Shown: piece after piece, positions 17,708 to 27,256 of the stretch
Position numbering within the stretch: position 1 is the stretch's first letter
Layout of the letters: every line of letters starts with the position of its first letter
Origin: a virus
Strand: one strand, 5' to 3'
DNA length: 44,544 bases
Virus record (IMG/VR): IMGVR_UViG_3300023222_000094
Coordinates: 1-44,544 of that record
Translations under genes and position numbers: made by a program
The notes under the pieces: model-generated
Seen by the model: the letters and a program-made list of their open reading frames with translations, nothing else
Told to the model about the DNA's origin: nothing
The model's database searches: none

Positions 17708-18191
17708 TTTAATACCGCCAAGACGTGACGAATCGCTAAGTAGAGATGGTGTTCCAACTTTAAGATTTTCTGAATACCTTGAAAGACTGGCTAGTGATGT
17801 AAATGATGTTGTGGCAGAAGCAAGTGAATCGTTATTTTCTGAAATCAGCACTCAAAATGCCAAGATAGCAAAGCTTTCATTACAGATAAACGATTTGGAT
17901 TTTGGTGATATTGATTTGCTTAATAGCAAAATATCCAGGCTAGATTCTAGGGTTAACGATCTAGAAGCATCAGATGATAATGATGTATTGAACAGCAGGA
18001 TAGCTCAAGTTAATGCAAAGGTGACTAGGTTGATTGAAGAACTGATAGCTGAAATCCGAGCCATCGCGCCGGATACGGAACTAGAAAACAAAGCTTTCTG
18101 CATACAAAATGAAACGCTGAAGCAGCTTAAATTATTAAACCTAAGAACAGAAGAAGGTTTAGAAACTGAGCTTGATGAGGATGACTTATGA
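17700..18191 (+). CDS. Coiled-coil tail protein (possible tail needle or plug)
   Basis: 163 aa from a GTG start inside the gp10-like gene. A Pro/Arg-rich head (IPPRRDES) is followed by a nearly continuous heptad region (about residues 28-120: SKISRLDSRVNDLEAS and similar). This recalls the trimeric P22 needle gp26 in place and build, although it is shorter (gp26 is 233 aa). Role inferred from position. Confidence 0.6.
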   Translation: MADLIPPRRDESLSRDGVPTLRFSEYLERLASDVNDVVAEASESLFSEISTQNAKIAKLSLQINDLDFGDIDLLNSKISRLDSRVNDLEASDDNDVLNSRIAQVNAKVTRLIEELIAEIRAIAPDTELENKAFCIQNETLKQLKLLNLRTEEGLETELDEDDL

Positions 18192-18772
18192 GTCTTGTTA
18201 TAAAGGACGGTAAAAGCGGAACAACTGCAACAGTTGATTCTAGAAATCGACTTTTAACCTTTGCTACGTCAGAAAGCGCGCAAACAATTGCAACCCTTAA
18301 CGGCGATACTTATACGGTTAACACCGATGTTATTAATCTTACATCCGCCAACGCTTCAGCTATTTTGCATCTAGCAAACACTGACACAGTGGATTGGGTA
18401 CTAACTAGGATATTTGTTAATATCGCAGCAAGTACGGGTGGCACCGGGGAGTTAGCGATTGAGGTTATTTCTAACGCGACTGCGGGCACATTAATTAGCG
18501 GAGGTTCTACTGTAACGCCTAGAAATTTAAATTTTGGAAGTCCTAAACTTCTATCGTCAACCGTTTTATCAGGCGTCGAGGGCAGCACAGTAACAGACGG
18601 CATATCAGTAATCGATACCATAGTACCCACAGATAACACACGATTTTTAATAACTGGTGATTCAGTAGTTTTGGAGCCAGCTTCACAGGCATCAATTAGA
18701 GTTACGCCCCCTTCTGGTAATACATCATTGAATGTACAAGCTGGATTTGTCTTACATAGAGTAGTGGAGTAA
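18188..18772 (+). CDS. Virion-like beta protein, paralogue 1
   Basis: 194 aa. It begins with the motif shared by three consecutive genes: VIKDGKSGTTATV..RNRLLTF. The remainder is Thr/Ser/Val-rich beta sequence ending in FVLHRVVE. The ATGA overlap with the previous gene couples translation. Likely a structural tail or surface protein; precise role unknown. Confidence 0.65.
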   Translation: MSLVIKDGKSGTTATVDSRNRLLTFATSESAQTIATLNGDTYTVNTDVINLTSANASAILHLANTDTVDWVLTRIFVNIAASTGGTGELAIEVISNATAGTLISGGSTVTPRNLNFGSPKLLSSTVLSGVEGSTVTDGISVIDTIVPTDNTRFLITGDSVVLEPASQASIRVTPPSGNTSLNVQAGFVLHRVVE

Positions 18773-18774
18773 TT

Positions 18775-19308
18775 ATGGCGGTTATTAAAGGCCCAAATGG
18801 TCAAGTTGCAAATGTTAGTGATGAAAACAGGCTAGAAACATTTTCTATCATCCAGAGCGATGAAAAACACCTAAATGTTGAAGAAAAGTCATGGACGTTA
18901 AGATTCACTAATACACCAACTGGCGCTGGTGATAATTTCTTCTATTTGAAGAATGACGGGTTAAAGGATTTATCTTTAACAGATATACGCATAAGTTCGT
19001 CTGTTGTAACTGAAATTCTTTATAATCACGTATCTGGTACAGCTGTGGGCGGTACAACTATCACCCCGCTAAATAGAACTCTTGGATCGTCAAAAAGCCC
19101 TGACGCTACCATTGAGCAGGGAGTTGATATTACAGGGCTTACAGACATCGGTGTTATCTTTTTTGAAGAATGCTCAATCGTAGATACTTTGTTCCACTTA
19201 AAGACAAGCAGCAATATAATTATACCTCAGGGTCAGGCTATAGCTTTTCAAAGAGTTGAGGCTACAGGACTTATTGAATGCGTTGTTTCAATCACAGAGG
19301 CTGAATAA
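18775..19308 (+). CDS. Virion-like beta protein, paralogue 2
   Basis: 177 aa. The N-terminus (VIKGPNGQVANVSDENRLETF) aligns with that of the previous gene, and both share a G.T.TP.N...GS segment in the middle (VTPRNLNFGS and ITPLNRTLGSS). This indicates tandem duplication followed by divergence. Ends one base into the next ATG. Confidence 0.65.
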   Translation: MAVIKGPNGQVANVSDENRLETFSIIQSDEKHLNVEEKSWTLRFTNTPTGAGDNFFYLKNDGLKDLSLTDIRISSSVVTEILYNHVSGTAVGGTTITPLNRTLGSSKSPDATIEQGVDITGLTDIGVIFFEECSIVDTLFHLKTSSNIIIPQGQAIAFQRVEATGLIECVVSITEAE

Positions 19309-19739
19309 TGCCTACTCCAACAGTGATCAAGGATAATAACAGCGGTATATCTGCCAAGGTAACAAAGTTCGGCCAACTTGTTGTCGCACCTTTGCAATAC
19401 AGCACCCCAGTAGCCGATGAAATTGATTTAGCAAATACAGGGTTCAACTTTGTCGGTCCAGAGCAGGATAAGAGCATTGTAATAACCGATATTGTTTTAT
19501 CTGCTGATAGAAATGTTGGGGTAAATGGTGCTGATGTTGTTGTCTATGAAGCAAGTGACACAGTAACACTCACAGAAGATCAAATAATTCTTGATGTGGA
19601 TATGGTTAAACAGACAACTTTAGCAGTTAACGGACTTAATTTAATTGTTCCAGAGGGTAAATTTGTCAATGCTAAATCCGATGACGTGAATGTCAAAATC
19701 ACTATCATGTTTTATCGAGTACCAGCGGAGGATGTTTAA
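19308..19739 (+). CDS. Virion-like beta protein, paralogue 3
   Basis: 143 aa. Starts with TVIKDNNSGISAKVTKFGQL, the same opening motif as the two preceding genes, then diverges; the body is a series of Val-rich strands. Directly abuts the next gene. Confidence 0.6.
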   Translation: MPTPTVIKDNNSGISAKVTKFGQLVVAPLQYSTPVADEIDLANTGFNFVGPEQDKSIVITDIVLSADRNVGVNGADVVVYEASDTVTLTEDQIILDVDMVKQTTLAVNGLNLIVPEGKFVNAKSDDVNVKITIMFYRVPAEDV

Positions 19740-20081
19740 ATGACAACAGTAAATAAACAGCTTGTAGCAAGCCAAAAAGCGTCAGGCGCTGATACGCCAC
19801 AGGTGTTTTATACATCACCGTCCAATCAGTCTGGAACCATTATTACCAATTTCACTGCCGTCAATGACACAGGGGTGACCAGAACATACAAGGCTTATAT
19901 TGTCGTTTCTGGAGGTTCGGCTACCGTCCCAGTTGTGCCGACAAGGGCGATTGTGACAAACAGAACAGATGTACCGGCTGAAATGGCTGGGCAATTTATT
20001 CCCGCTGGTGGAACGTTGCAAATGGAATCAGAGGCAGCAACAAGCATTTCATGGACCGTCTCAGGTCGAGAATTATCATGA
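19740..20081 (+). CDS. Small beta-rich structural protein
   Basis: 113 aa; Thr/Val-rich, no opening motif shared with the three genes before it. It ends inside the start of the gp14-like gene. Probably part of the same virion sub-assembly; not recognised. Confidence 0.6.
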   Translation: MTTVNKQLVASQKASGADTPQVFYTSPSNQSGTIITNFTAVNDTGVTRTYKAYIVVSGGSATVPVVPTRAIVTNRTDVPAEMAGQFIPAGGTLQMESEAATSISWTVSGRELS

Positions 20082-20572
20082 TTTATCTAAAAAAAGCAGA
20101 GACAGCCGAGGAGGTTGGCAGGATATTAAAAGATCCCGAGTTATTTGATAGAATAGCTGAAGATAGTGTTGATCCTGAAGAATACGAAATACCGTTCGAC
20201 GGCCATCAATGTTACATGATGATTATGCTTGGTGACATCGCGATAGGGGTATGGAATCTTTACCCACTAAATACAGTCACACTTAATATTCACTGTAACA
20301 TTCTCAAAGAACACCGGAAGCATGGCAAAGATGCCGGCCGGCTTATTTTGGAATGGTTTACGACTGAATGCCCGGAGCAGTATCAAAAGCTTAACGCGGA
20401 AATACCGGCTGTTTATGAGTCTGTATATCACTTTACTAAAGGTTTTGGCTTTAAAGATGAGGGCATTAATCGACTATCAATTATGAAAAATGGCGAATTA
20501 ACAGATCAGAATAGGCTTGGGATAACCAAGTGTGAAGCTTTGGAATGGTTAGGTAAACAACTGGTGAAATAG
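20078..20572 (+). CDS. P22 gp14-like protein with GNAT-type fold (DUF2824)
   Basis: 164 aa. A central CNILKEHRKHGKDAGRLILE segment resembles the acetyl-CoA loop of GNAT acetyltransferases and matches the DUF2824 family, which includes P22 gp14, a protein needed for assembly or ejection. Its position before the gp7-like gene matches P22 order 14-7-20-16. ATG at 20078 overlaps the previous stop. Confidence 0.7.
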   Translation: MIYLKKAETAEEVGRILKDPELFDRIAEDSVDPEEYEIPFDGHQCYMMIMLGDIAIGVWNLYPLNTVTLNIHCNILKEHRKHGKDAGRLILEWFTTECPEQYQKLNAEIPAVYESVYHFTKGFGFKDEGINRLSIMKNGELTDQNRLGITKCEALEWLGKQLVK

Positions 20573-20591
20573 CCAAAAGGAGGGTCCTACG

Positions 20592-21424
20592 ATGTCAAAA
20601 ATCAAGGACACATTTTTTTCGGTGGAGCTGAGAAGAAAGCAGGTCGAGCAATTGGCCGAGCAGAAAGAGAAGCAGGCGAACTTAGAGCTAGTTCATTAAC
20701 TGAAGCGGCGGGAATTAGTGCAGTCTCAAGACGGCAGGCAGGCACGGCTTTAGAGCGTGCAGGCCAAGGTTCTGCACGGACGTTTCGTCGAGAATTTGGC
20801 GAGACAGCAGCGGGATTACAACCTTTTATTGACCCCGGACAACAGGCCGCGCAGCAACAAGCTGCATTATCTGGTGCATTAGGACCAGAGGCCCAAGAGC
20901 AAGCGTTTGCTTCGTTCCAAGAAGATCCAGGCACTCAGTTTTTGCGGGAGCAAGGCTTAAGACAAGTTGGCGCTGGTGCGGCGGCCACCGGTGGTGTTGG
21001 TGGCGGCGAACGACTGCGCGAATTAACCAAGTTCAGTCAAGGTTTGGCTTTGCAGGACTTATCAAACAGGTTTGGTAGGCTTGGCGATGTTACCGGGACA
21101 GGGCTTCAGGCTGCTGGACAACTTGGACAACTAAGAGGTCAATCGGCAGCAGGGCAGGCTCAAGGCATTCAATTTGCTGGACAAGGTAGAGCGGCTGGAA
21201 TTGCAGGCGCTGGGGCGGCTGAAGCTGCTGGATTGGCAGGTGCAGGCGAAGCTAGAGCGCTTGGTTTGACAGGTGGTGTTACAGCTGAACAGGAAGGCAG
21301 GATTGCACAAGCGGCAGGTCTTCGCGGCGGCTTAACTCAATTAGCATCAGGCGGTTTAGGAGCATCTCGCGAGGGTAGTAGCGGCGGTTTAACCGGTTTC
21401 ACTGAAGGATTCTTTGGAGTTTAA
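20592..21424 (+). CDS. DNA ejection protein, P22 gp7-like, interrupted by a frameshift at a T7 run
   Basis: The start (AAAGGAGGG before ATG at 20592) encodes MSKIKDTFF, then hits a run of seven T at 20613-20619. In frame, translation stops near 20699. One frame back (-1), an open frame continues FGGAEKKAGRAIGRAEREAG and runs to 21424, giving 277 aa, Ala/Gly/Gln-rich like P22 gp7 (229 aa). The fused N-terminus looks natural, so the real gene spans the run. Cause: sequencing or assembly error in the homopolymer, programmed slippage, or a real mutation. The 160-aa piece from 20942 (TTG) is only its C-terminus. Confidence 0.7.
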
Positions 21425-21426
21425 TC

Positions 21427-22584
21427 ATGGCAGATGGTTTATTTTTACCACAATTTCGCGGACCAGGTAGCCCCGGAGCACCAGGCGTTGGCTCAACTCG
21501 CAGAGGTTTAGAAACTGCAAGACAGGCTGAGCAGTTGACGCAAACTCAACAAATAGGATTGCAAGCAACAAGTGATGAGGCTCGTCTTCAGTCGCTTATT
21601 CGCGGTGCTGTCCTATTAAAACAAATACGTGGTCCCCAGCAAAAAATAGAGTTTTTGCAGGGTCGCATTCAGCAACTTGAAGCTAACGGTATAGATTCGA
21701 GCGATACACGTCAAGCCCTTGCACTAGCCCAGGCTGGAGATTTTGCGGCTCTTGAAGAACTTACTGATCAAGCTATATCCCTTGGTCAAGCCGAAGAAAA
21801 ACAAGCACCGTTCCAATTTAAAGAGGGCGGAATAATATTCAACCCTAACACCGGGAAAACAACAGTAGATCCGGTTGCAAAACAAAGAATAGACAATATA
21901 GCGGCAAGAGCAAATGTAACAGGCAAACTTGATTTCAAAGGCAGGCAAAGCATGAACAAAGACGTAACGGGATTGCTTAAAAATACAGTTGGGATCGTTA
22001 ACACAGCTAAAGATATCGGTAAGCTCGGACGGCTGGGAGGCGGTCCGGCGTCTATCGCTTTGGTGTTTAAATTTATGAAAGCACTTGATCCTACTTCAGT
22101 AGTTAGGGAGGGCGAATTTGCAACCGCTCAAAACAGCGCAGGAATACCCGAAGGTATCAGGAATATCTTTAATAAATTATTAACAGGCGAGAGACTTGGA
22201 GAAGCGCAAATTAAGCAATTTGTCGATACTGTACAAGCGTTAGCCAACACTGCTATAGGTGGATCTACAGAAGAAATAAACAAACTCCTTAATACTTTTG
22301 GCGATACATTACCAGACGATTTCAAAAAAAGCTTATTAAACAGGATTCCAGGCGGGTTTGAAGTAGATCAAAAACCACCAGCATCAATAGCAAAACCAGA
22401 AGATCAATCAATCTTCGCTAGAACACCAATAGCGGAAACAACACCACCGGCAGTTTCTGGTGAACTACCACCAACGACACCACCGGCACTAACAACACCA
22501 CCGGCAGCTACTAGTGAAGCGCCGCAGATACCTGTATCCCCAGAGATACAAGCATTGCTAGATAAACATCTAGGAAATCAATAA
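21427..22584 (+). CDS. DNA ejection protein, P22 gp20-like
   Basis: 385 aa. N-terminal Gly/Pro-rich part, then a helical region (about residues 35-125: SLIRGAVLLKQI, IEFLQGRIQQLEANGID) found in podoviral internal proteins, a low-complexity middle, and a Pro/Thr-rich C-terminus (about 315-370). Second gene in the gp7-gp20-gp16 set; these proteins leave the virion first and help DNA cross the envelope. Confidence 0.7.
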   Translation: MADGLFLPQFRGPGSPGAPGVGSTRRGLETARQAEQLTQTQQIGLQATSDEARLQSLIRGAVLLKQIRGPQQKIEFLQGRIQQLEANGIDSSDTRQALALAQAGDFAALEELTDQAISLGQAEEKQAPFQFKEGGIIFNPNTGKTTVDPVAKQRIDNIAARANVTGKLDFKGRQSMNKDVTGLLKNTVGIVNTAKDIGKLGRLGGGPASIALVFKFMKALDPTSVVREGEFATAQNSAGIPEGIRNIFNKLLTGERLGEAQIKQFVDTVQALANTAIGGSTEEINKLLNTFGDTLPDDFKKSLLNRIPGGFEVDQKPPASIAKPEDQSIFARTPIAETTPPAVSGELPPTTPPALTTPPAATSEAPQIPVSPEIQALLDKHLGNQ

Positions 22585-24650
22585 TGGCAACTCGACAAGA
22601 ATTGGAGCAAGCACTTGCAGCAGCAGACGCAGCAGGAGACACGCAAGGATCTCAGCAGATAGCGGGTGCCTTGCAGCAATTTTTAAATACACAACAGCAA
22701 CAGGTTAGCATTCAACAGGAGCAACTGAAGCAGCAACAAGTCATTGCTGGAGATTTTGATCGTGAGGCTGCAACTCCTTTTGACGTTCGCGTCGCTGTTG
22801 GTGCCGCCAAAACAGGTGAAGATAAACTTTTAACGTTGCAACAATTCTTTCCTGATGCGCGACCATTTCAGGATAATTTTATATTTACAAATCCGAGAAC
22901 GAATAGACAACAATTGTTAAACCCTGAAGGGTTTGATATTGGTGATATCGGCGAAAATTTTAGAATTGGTTTTGAAACTCTCGGAGGTGTTATAGGTGGC
23001 GCGGCTGGTATACCTGGCGGCCCTGCTGGTCCTGTTGTAATGGGCGCAGTTGGGGCAGGGGTTGGAGGTAAAGTTTTTGACTTTCTCGCTGGTAGCATTT
23101 TACCTGTGCAAGATCACAGGACGGCTTTGGAGACAGTCGGAGCTGACGCGGCTGAATTTGGGATTAATTTACTAGGCGGCGTAGCGGGTGACGCGGTTGG
23201 TGAAATTGTTGGCAAGCTAGGTACAAAGATAAGTCAAGCAACAAGGCGACCTATTGCAGAAACCTTTGAAGCTGGAGAGCGCATCGGTGTAGACCTACCA
23301 GCTAGCGCAGTTACAGGGGCTAAGGGTGCTGCACAGATTGAGTCTGCCCTAGCCCAGATACCGATTGCTAGTGATATTATTGGCACAAAATTTTCTAAGA
23401 CGCTTGACGCAATGTCAGATTTTGCTAAGCAACAGTCAGAAAGATTATCTAGTGCAACAGGTGAGACAACAGTGGGGCAATCCGTCATTAATGGTGTTGA
23501 CAATTTCGTTAAACGATTCTCAAAGCAAGGTGGTGAGTTATACGATCGGATGTGGGCGAAGATGCCCAAAGGAGAGCGCGTTAGTGTTGATAATTTCAAA
23601 AGCCAGCTTGACAACATAGTCACTGAATTTTCTGGGGATCCTAAATTTTCCGAGATACTTACACCAAAAACATTAAAAACACTACAGGACGCTATAAAAA
23701 AGGGGCCATTAACTACCCAAGAAGCGCTCACCGGCGTTATAAAGCCGGTTAAAATAACTGTAGGAACTTTAAAAGCACTCAGAAGCAAAATCGGCGGTGA
23801 ATTAGATACTAAATCGCTATTGCCTGACGCTAGTCAAGCTGAACTAAAAAGGCTTTACGGCGCATTAAGTGAAGATATGAAATTAGCGGCGGATAGCTTT
23901 GGGGCAACAAAAGAATTTAACAGAGCCAACGGTTTCTGGAATGCAGGTAGAACTCGAATAGATGAAGTTTTACAGCCAATAGTTAAGAGTGGCATGGCTG
24001 AACAGGTTTATCGCCGGATGTTTGGCGCAGAAGGCCAAGCCCTGAGGAAAGTACCAACAACAGAAGTTAGAGCGCTGATGCGTTCACTCCCAGAAGGCGC
24101 AAGGCGTGACGTTCAAGCCGAAGTTGTTAGGCGAATGGGACTTGCCACTCCGGGAGCTCAAGATATTGCAGGCGCAGCATTTAGCCCAAATACATTTATG
24201 ACTAACTGGAACAGACTTGGAGAAAAATCGAGATCTGCATTATTTCATGGCGACAGAGAGCTTATATCAGCAATGGATGATCTTGCTTTGGTATCTCAAT
24301 CTATCAAAGCGGGCGCAAAAACCGCCAACACATCAAACACAGCAGGTTCAAATTTGATGATTGGATTTCTTACTGGTGGGCTTGGTGTTAGTGGGGGCGC
24401 GCCGGGACTGGCAGCCGCAGCCGGAGTTGTCTTGGCACCTGCGGCAGCAGCAAAGCTTATGACTAATAAATCATTTGTCAAGTGGCTTGCCAAATCATCA
24501 GGTGACGTTGCAACAGAAAAGGCGATAGGCCAAAACTTAGGAAGGCTAATAACAATAGCTGAAGTTAACCCGGAAATAAGAAATCAAATTCATCAGTATT
24601 TAAAAACATTCGAAGGGCTGCAAAGTAATCAGCAGCAGGAGCAACAATAA
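22584..24650 (+). CDS. DNA ejection protein, P22 gp16-like
   Basis: 688 aa (P22 gp16 is 609). Opens with a helical module (ATRQELEQALAAADAAGDTQ) common at the N-termini of ejection proteins. Gly/Ala-rich hydrophobic stretches near residues 135-175 and 590-630 could insert into membrane. The remainder is helical. No lysozyme motif seen. Order and size support the call. Confidence 0.7.
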   Translation: MATRQELEQALAAADAAGDTQGSQQIAGALQQFLNTQQQQVSIQQEQLKQQQVIAGDFDREAATPFDVRVAVGAAKTGEDKLLTLQQFFPDARPFQDNFIFTNPRTNRQQLLNPEGFDIGDIGENFRIGFETLGGVIGGAAGIPGGPAGPVVMGAVGAGVGGKVFDFLAGSILPVQDHRTALETVGADAAEFGINLLGGVAGDAVGEIVGKLGTKISQATRRPIAETFEAGERIGVDLPASAVTGAKGAAQIESALAQIPIASDIIGTKFSKTLDAMSDFAKQQSERLSSATGETTVGQSVINGVDNFVKRFSKQGGELYDRMWAKMPKGERVSVDNFKSQLDNIVTEFSGDPKFSEILTPKTLKTLQDAIKKGPLTTQEALTGVIKPVKITVGTLKALRSKIGGELDTKSLLPDASQAELKRLYGALSEDMKLAADSFGATKEFNRANGFWNAGRTRIDEVLQPIVKSGMAEQVYRRMFGAEGQALRKVPTTEVRALMRSLPEGARRDVQAEVVRRMGLATPGAQDIAGAAFSPNTFMTNWNRLGEKSRSALFHGDRELISAMDDLALVSQSIKAGAKTANTSNTAGSNLMIGFLTGGLGVSGGAPGLAAAAGVVLAPAAAAKLMTNKSFVKWLAKSSGDVATEKAIGQNLGRLITIAEVNPEIRNQIHQYLKTFEGLQSNQQQEQQ

Positions 24651-26575
24651 TGTTAAGCAGATTTGTAACCCCATTCTTTGATGCAGGCGACGGAATATCA
24701 CCGTCAGTAGGTGCTAAACTCTTTTTTTTCGCTACCGGCACTAGCACACTTAAAGATACATTCAACTGTCCTGACGGAACCACAGCGAACGCCAATCCAG
24801 TAATCGCTGACTCAACAGGGTTATTTCCTGATATATTCCTTAGCGGCATGTTCAAGGTCGTTCTAAAAGACAGAAATGACGTGCAGATATGGGAAGCCGA
24901 TCCTGTTAGCTCTATTATTGATGTCGACACATTAACCAAGCTCAACCCGTTGACGCTAGCAGCCGCGGTAGCCGATGACACATTAGAAGACGGTGATGTT
25001 CTAAATATAAAAGACATAACCACCACAGGCGATCTAATTCAGTCTTTCGCTGATGTTGTACTGGAATCAACGGTAACGACTAACGGAAGGAATATAATCG
25101 TATCCACTGGTGATGCAACACTTGCAATAAAACTAAGACCATTAGATGAAACATATATTGAATTCACCTGGAATGTCGATCCAGTTTTGGGAGTTGACGC
25201 GTTTGGTCAGGGTGTAACAACAGGCACCGGCGCATTTAAGACGGTTCAATTCGCCTGGGATAGTTTGCCGTCAGTTCTTAAGCATCAGCAAACCATTCAA
25301 TTGGCAGATGGCACTTATAACACAAGCTCAGTACCAGGAGCGTCTCAACCAAGGCCTGCTATATTGTGGGGCAGAAACAAAATTACAACATTCAGAAGTA
25401 CATTAAGCGGTGCTGATTTAACGGGCGCAGTTGTTATCAAAGGCAATTCTGCGGATAACACCCTTGTAAAAATCACCACAGGTTCGGAGTGGACATCTGG
25501 CGTTTATATCAACAAAGGTAATATTGCCATTCAAGATTTAACAGTCCAATCTGATAATGTGACCAATGCAGAGGCTTTGATGGTTTCTCATCGAACCGAC
25601 ACTTTTATACATGTAAAAAACTGCATTTTAGATGGCATAGCTGTTGGCAAGGCTAAAATTGGTGCTAGTTGTGAGTCAGGCGGTCAGATTGAATATATCG
25701 ATGGAAAGATTAAAAATTCTGCAACTGGCGTTTTAGTTAATACAGCCGGTGACAACTTCACGTTATCAACTAGGTTAGCCCCTATAATCGAAGGCTGCAC
25801 CACTGGGGCTATAGTTAAAAATAACTCATTAATGAGTATTAACAGCCTTCAAAATGGTGTTGGCAAAATAAAGATAATACAAACATGCACAACAGCATTA
25901 ACCGTGATAGAGGGTGCTCAGGTTACAATAACAGGCCAGGACAACGGCACGGATATGCCACAAATAGAAAACCCAGTTACAGTAGAGGGTGGGCATATCA
26001 GATGTACATTCGCTGAATTCCTAGATACGGTTACTGTTGAAAACGGCTCGCTTCAGTTACGTCAATCTAACTACCAGGAACAGATAACACTATCCAACTC
26101 TGATTTGTGGCTAAAAACCTCAGATAGCTTCGTTGATGCAAACACTGAAAATGATGCAGCAGTGCCAATTTTCTTCACCACGTCGAGTGTTGGTAGAATA
26201 TTTGATGATGGCACAAATAACATTAAGGGCCTGGGTGGTCAAGTCTTTAGCCTATTCGAGGATACATTAACCTACGCAGGCGCAGGTACAACCGAAGTAA
26301 TTCATACCATAGCTAATACTTATGAAATCGTAAGTACTGGCGGCGTTAAAACCGGCAGCCAAATAGATAGCACAAACGTTGTAGATGGTACGCCGATTTA
26401 TATTTTTGGTGGCGAAGGCACTGCGACATTAGGTGTAACATTCACTAACGGCACCCACATGGAAATACCAACAGATTTCACAATCGGTGGAGCTACCGGT
26501 CATTTCGTGGGAGCGTCATTAACCATGGCAAGTGGCAAATGGCGGATTACGGCGCTAGGGCAGATTAGACCTTAA
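24650..26575 (+). CDS. Tailspike / receptor-binding protein
   Basis: 641 aa. Residues 1-95 form a head-binding domain with the typical ANANPVIADSTGLFPDIFLS segment that docks on the neck. From about 165 (GVDAFGQGVTTGTGAFKTVQ) the sequence becomes a right-handed beta-helix with repeating short strands, then a C-terminal beta domain. By analogy it binds, and may cut, surface polysaccharide; active-site residues cannot be named. Last gene of the rightward block. Confidence 0.83.
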   Translation: MLSRFVTPFFDAGDGISPSVGAKLFFFATGTSTLKDTFNCPDGTTANANPVIADSTGLFPDIFLSGMFKVVLKDRNDVQIWEADPVSSIIDVDTLTKLNPLTLAAAVADDTLEDGDVLNIKDITTTGDLIQSFADVVLESTVTTNGRNIIVSTGDATLAIKLRPLDETYIEFTWNVDPVLGVDAFGQGVTTGTGAFKTVQFAWDSLPSVLKHQQTIQLADGTYNTSSVPGASQPRPAILWGRNKITTFRSTLSGADLTGAVVIKGNSADNTLVKITTGSEWTSGVYINKGNIAIQDLTVQSDNVTNAEALMVSHRTDTFIHVKNCILDGIAVGKAKIGASCESGGQIEYIDGKIKNSATGVLVNTAGDNFTLSTRLAPIIEGCTTGAIVKNNSLMSINSLQNGVGKIKIIQTCTTALTVIEGAQVTITGQDNGTDMPQIENPVTVEGGHIRCTFAEFLDTVTVENGSLQLRQSNYQEQITLSNSDLWLKTSDSFVDANTENDAAVPIFFTTSSVGRIFDDGTNNIKGLGGQVFSLFEDTLTYAGAGTTEVIHTIANTYEIVSTGGVKTGSQIDSTNVVDGTPIYIFGGEGTATLGVTFTNGTHMEIPTDFTIGGATGHFVGASLTMASGKWRITALGQIRP

Positions 26576-26597
26576 AAGAAAACTCGAAAGGGGTTAA

Positions 26598-26885
26598 TCA
26601 CTTTAGTGATGTTAATTTAACGATGTCATCAATGCAGGTTACTAAAGAATACTCACCCTGCCATTCATCTTTAAACTTTAGCTCCCCTGCTGATAGCTTT
26701 TGTTGGCTCGGGGGCTTTTGCCCATCCTTAATTTCCACGGCAATAGTGCGACCATTTTTACTAACCATAATGTCACAGCAGTTCTTTAGCTGGCTGATAA
26801 TAAGAACATACCAACCAAGCTTACGAAACTCTTTGACTATTTCCGGTTGGTTATCGTCGATTCTGGCCGCTCGTCTAAAACTCAT
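26598..26885 (-). CDS. VRR-NUC / PD-(D/E)XK-type nuclease
   Basis: 95 aa. CDIMVSKNGRTIAVEIK supplies the D and E.K residues of the PD-(D/E)XK core, and the following GQKPPSQQKLSAGELKF fits the Q-containing helix of small VRR-NUC resolvases of phages. Probably processes branched DNA. Last gene of the leftward operon, converging on the tailspike; overlaps the upstream gene by four bases. A hairpin (ATCACTTTAGTGAT) lies at the converging junction. Confidence 0.75.
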   Translation of the reverse strand: MSFRRAARIDDNQPEIVKEFRKLGWYVLIISQLKNCCDIMVSKNGRTIAVEIKDGQKPPSQQKLSAGELKFKDEWQGEYSLVTCIDDIVKLTSLK

Positions 26886-27256
26886 TTTCTTGTGTCAATT
26901 ATCGCGTTAATAACATCGTCATCGAATGGCAGTTCAATACCAAGCTCAACCATCGAATCGATCATCCCTTTAAATAACTCAGACTGTAGCCCAAATCTAT
27001 CAGTAAAAGCATGTTTATGATAGGTCACATTATCAGGGTTATTACTATTAACATCGTGATAAATAAACGGCAAAGGCAGGACAAACCATTCTCCAATTGG
27101 TACTTTGTTATGTTTCGCTTTTCTGCCTAGGGCGTGATGTCGCTGTATAGAACCGAAGCCAACTAAATCATAAGACGGTGATCCTGATCTCCACCCCCAA
27201 TCAAAATACCATTCGGTTATAGTTTGTAACCATTTTTTTTGAGCTGCGTTAGCCAT
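26882..27256 (-). CDS. HNH-like / Ref-like nuclease, putative
   Basis: 124 aa. The IQRHHALGRK segment followed by FVLPLPFIYHD and YHKHAFTDRFG spaces His residues as in Ref-like HNH nucleases, but the zinc cysteines of Ref are absent. It lies next to a PD-(D/E)XK nuclease in a replication/recombination operon. Function likely DNA cutting; moderate support. Confidence 0.6.
   Translation of the reverse strand: MANAAQKKWLQTITEWYFDWGWRSGSPSYDLVGFGSIQRHHALGRKAKHNKVPIGEWFVLPLPFIYHDVNSNNPDNVTYHKHAFTDRFGLQSELFKGMIDSMVELGIELPFDDDVINAIIDTRK

Noticed and set aside
18310-18804. Minus-strand frame of 164 codons
   Set aside because: Antisense to a coupled plus-strand gene with good overlaps at both ends.
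20602-20934. Minus-strand frame over the start of the gp7-like gene
   Set aside because: The plus strand carries a protein-like sequence continuous with the downstream frame once the T-run shift is allowed.
23234-23788. Minus-strand frame of 184 codons inside the gp16-like gene
   Set aside because: No promoter, ribosome site or family; shadow of the ejection-protein gene.
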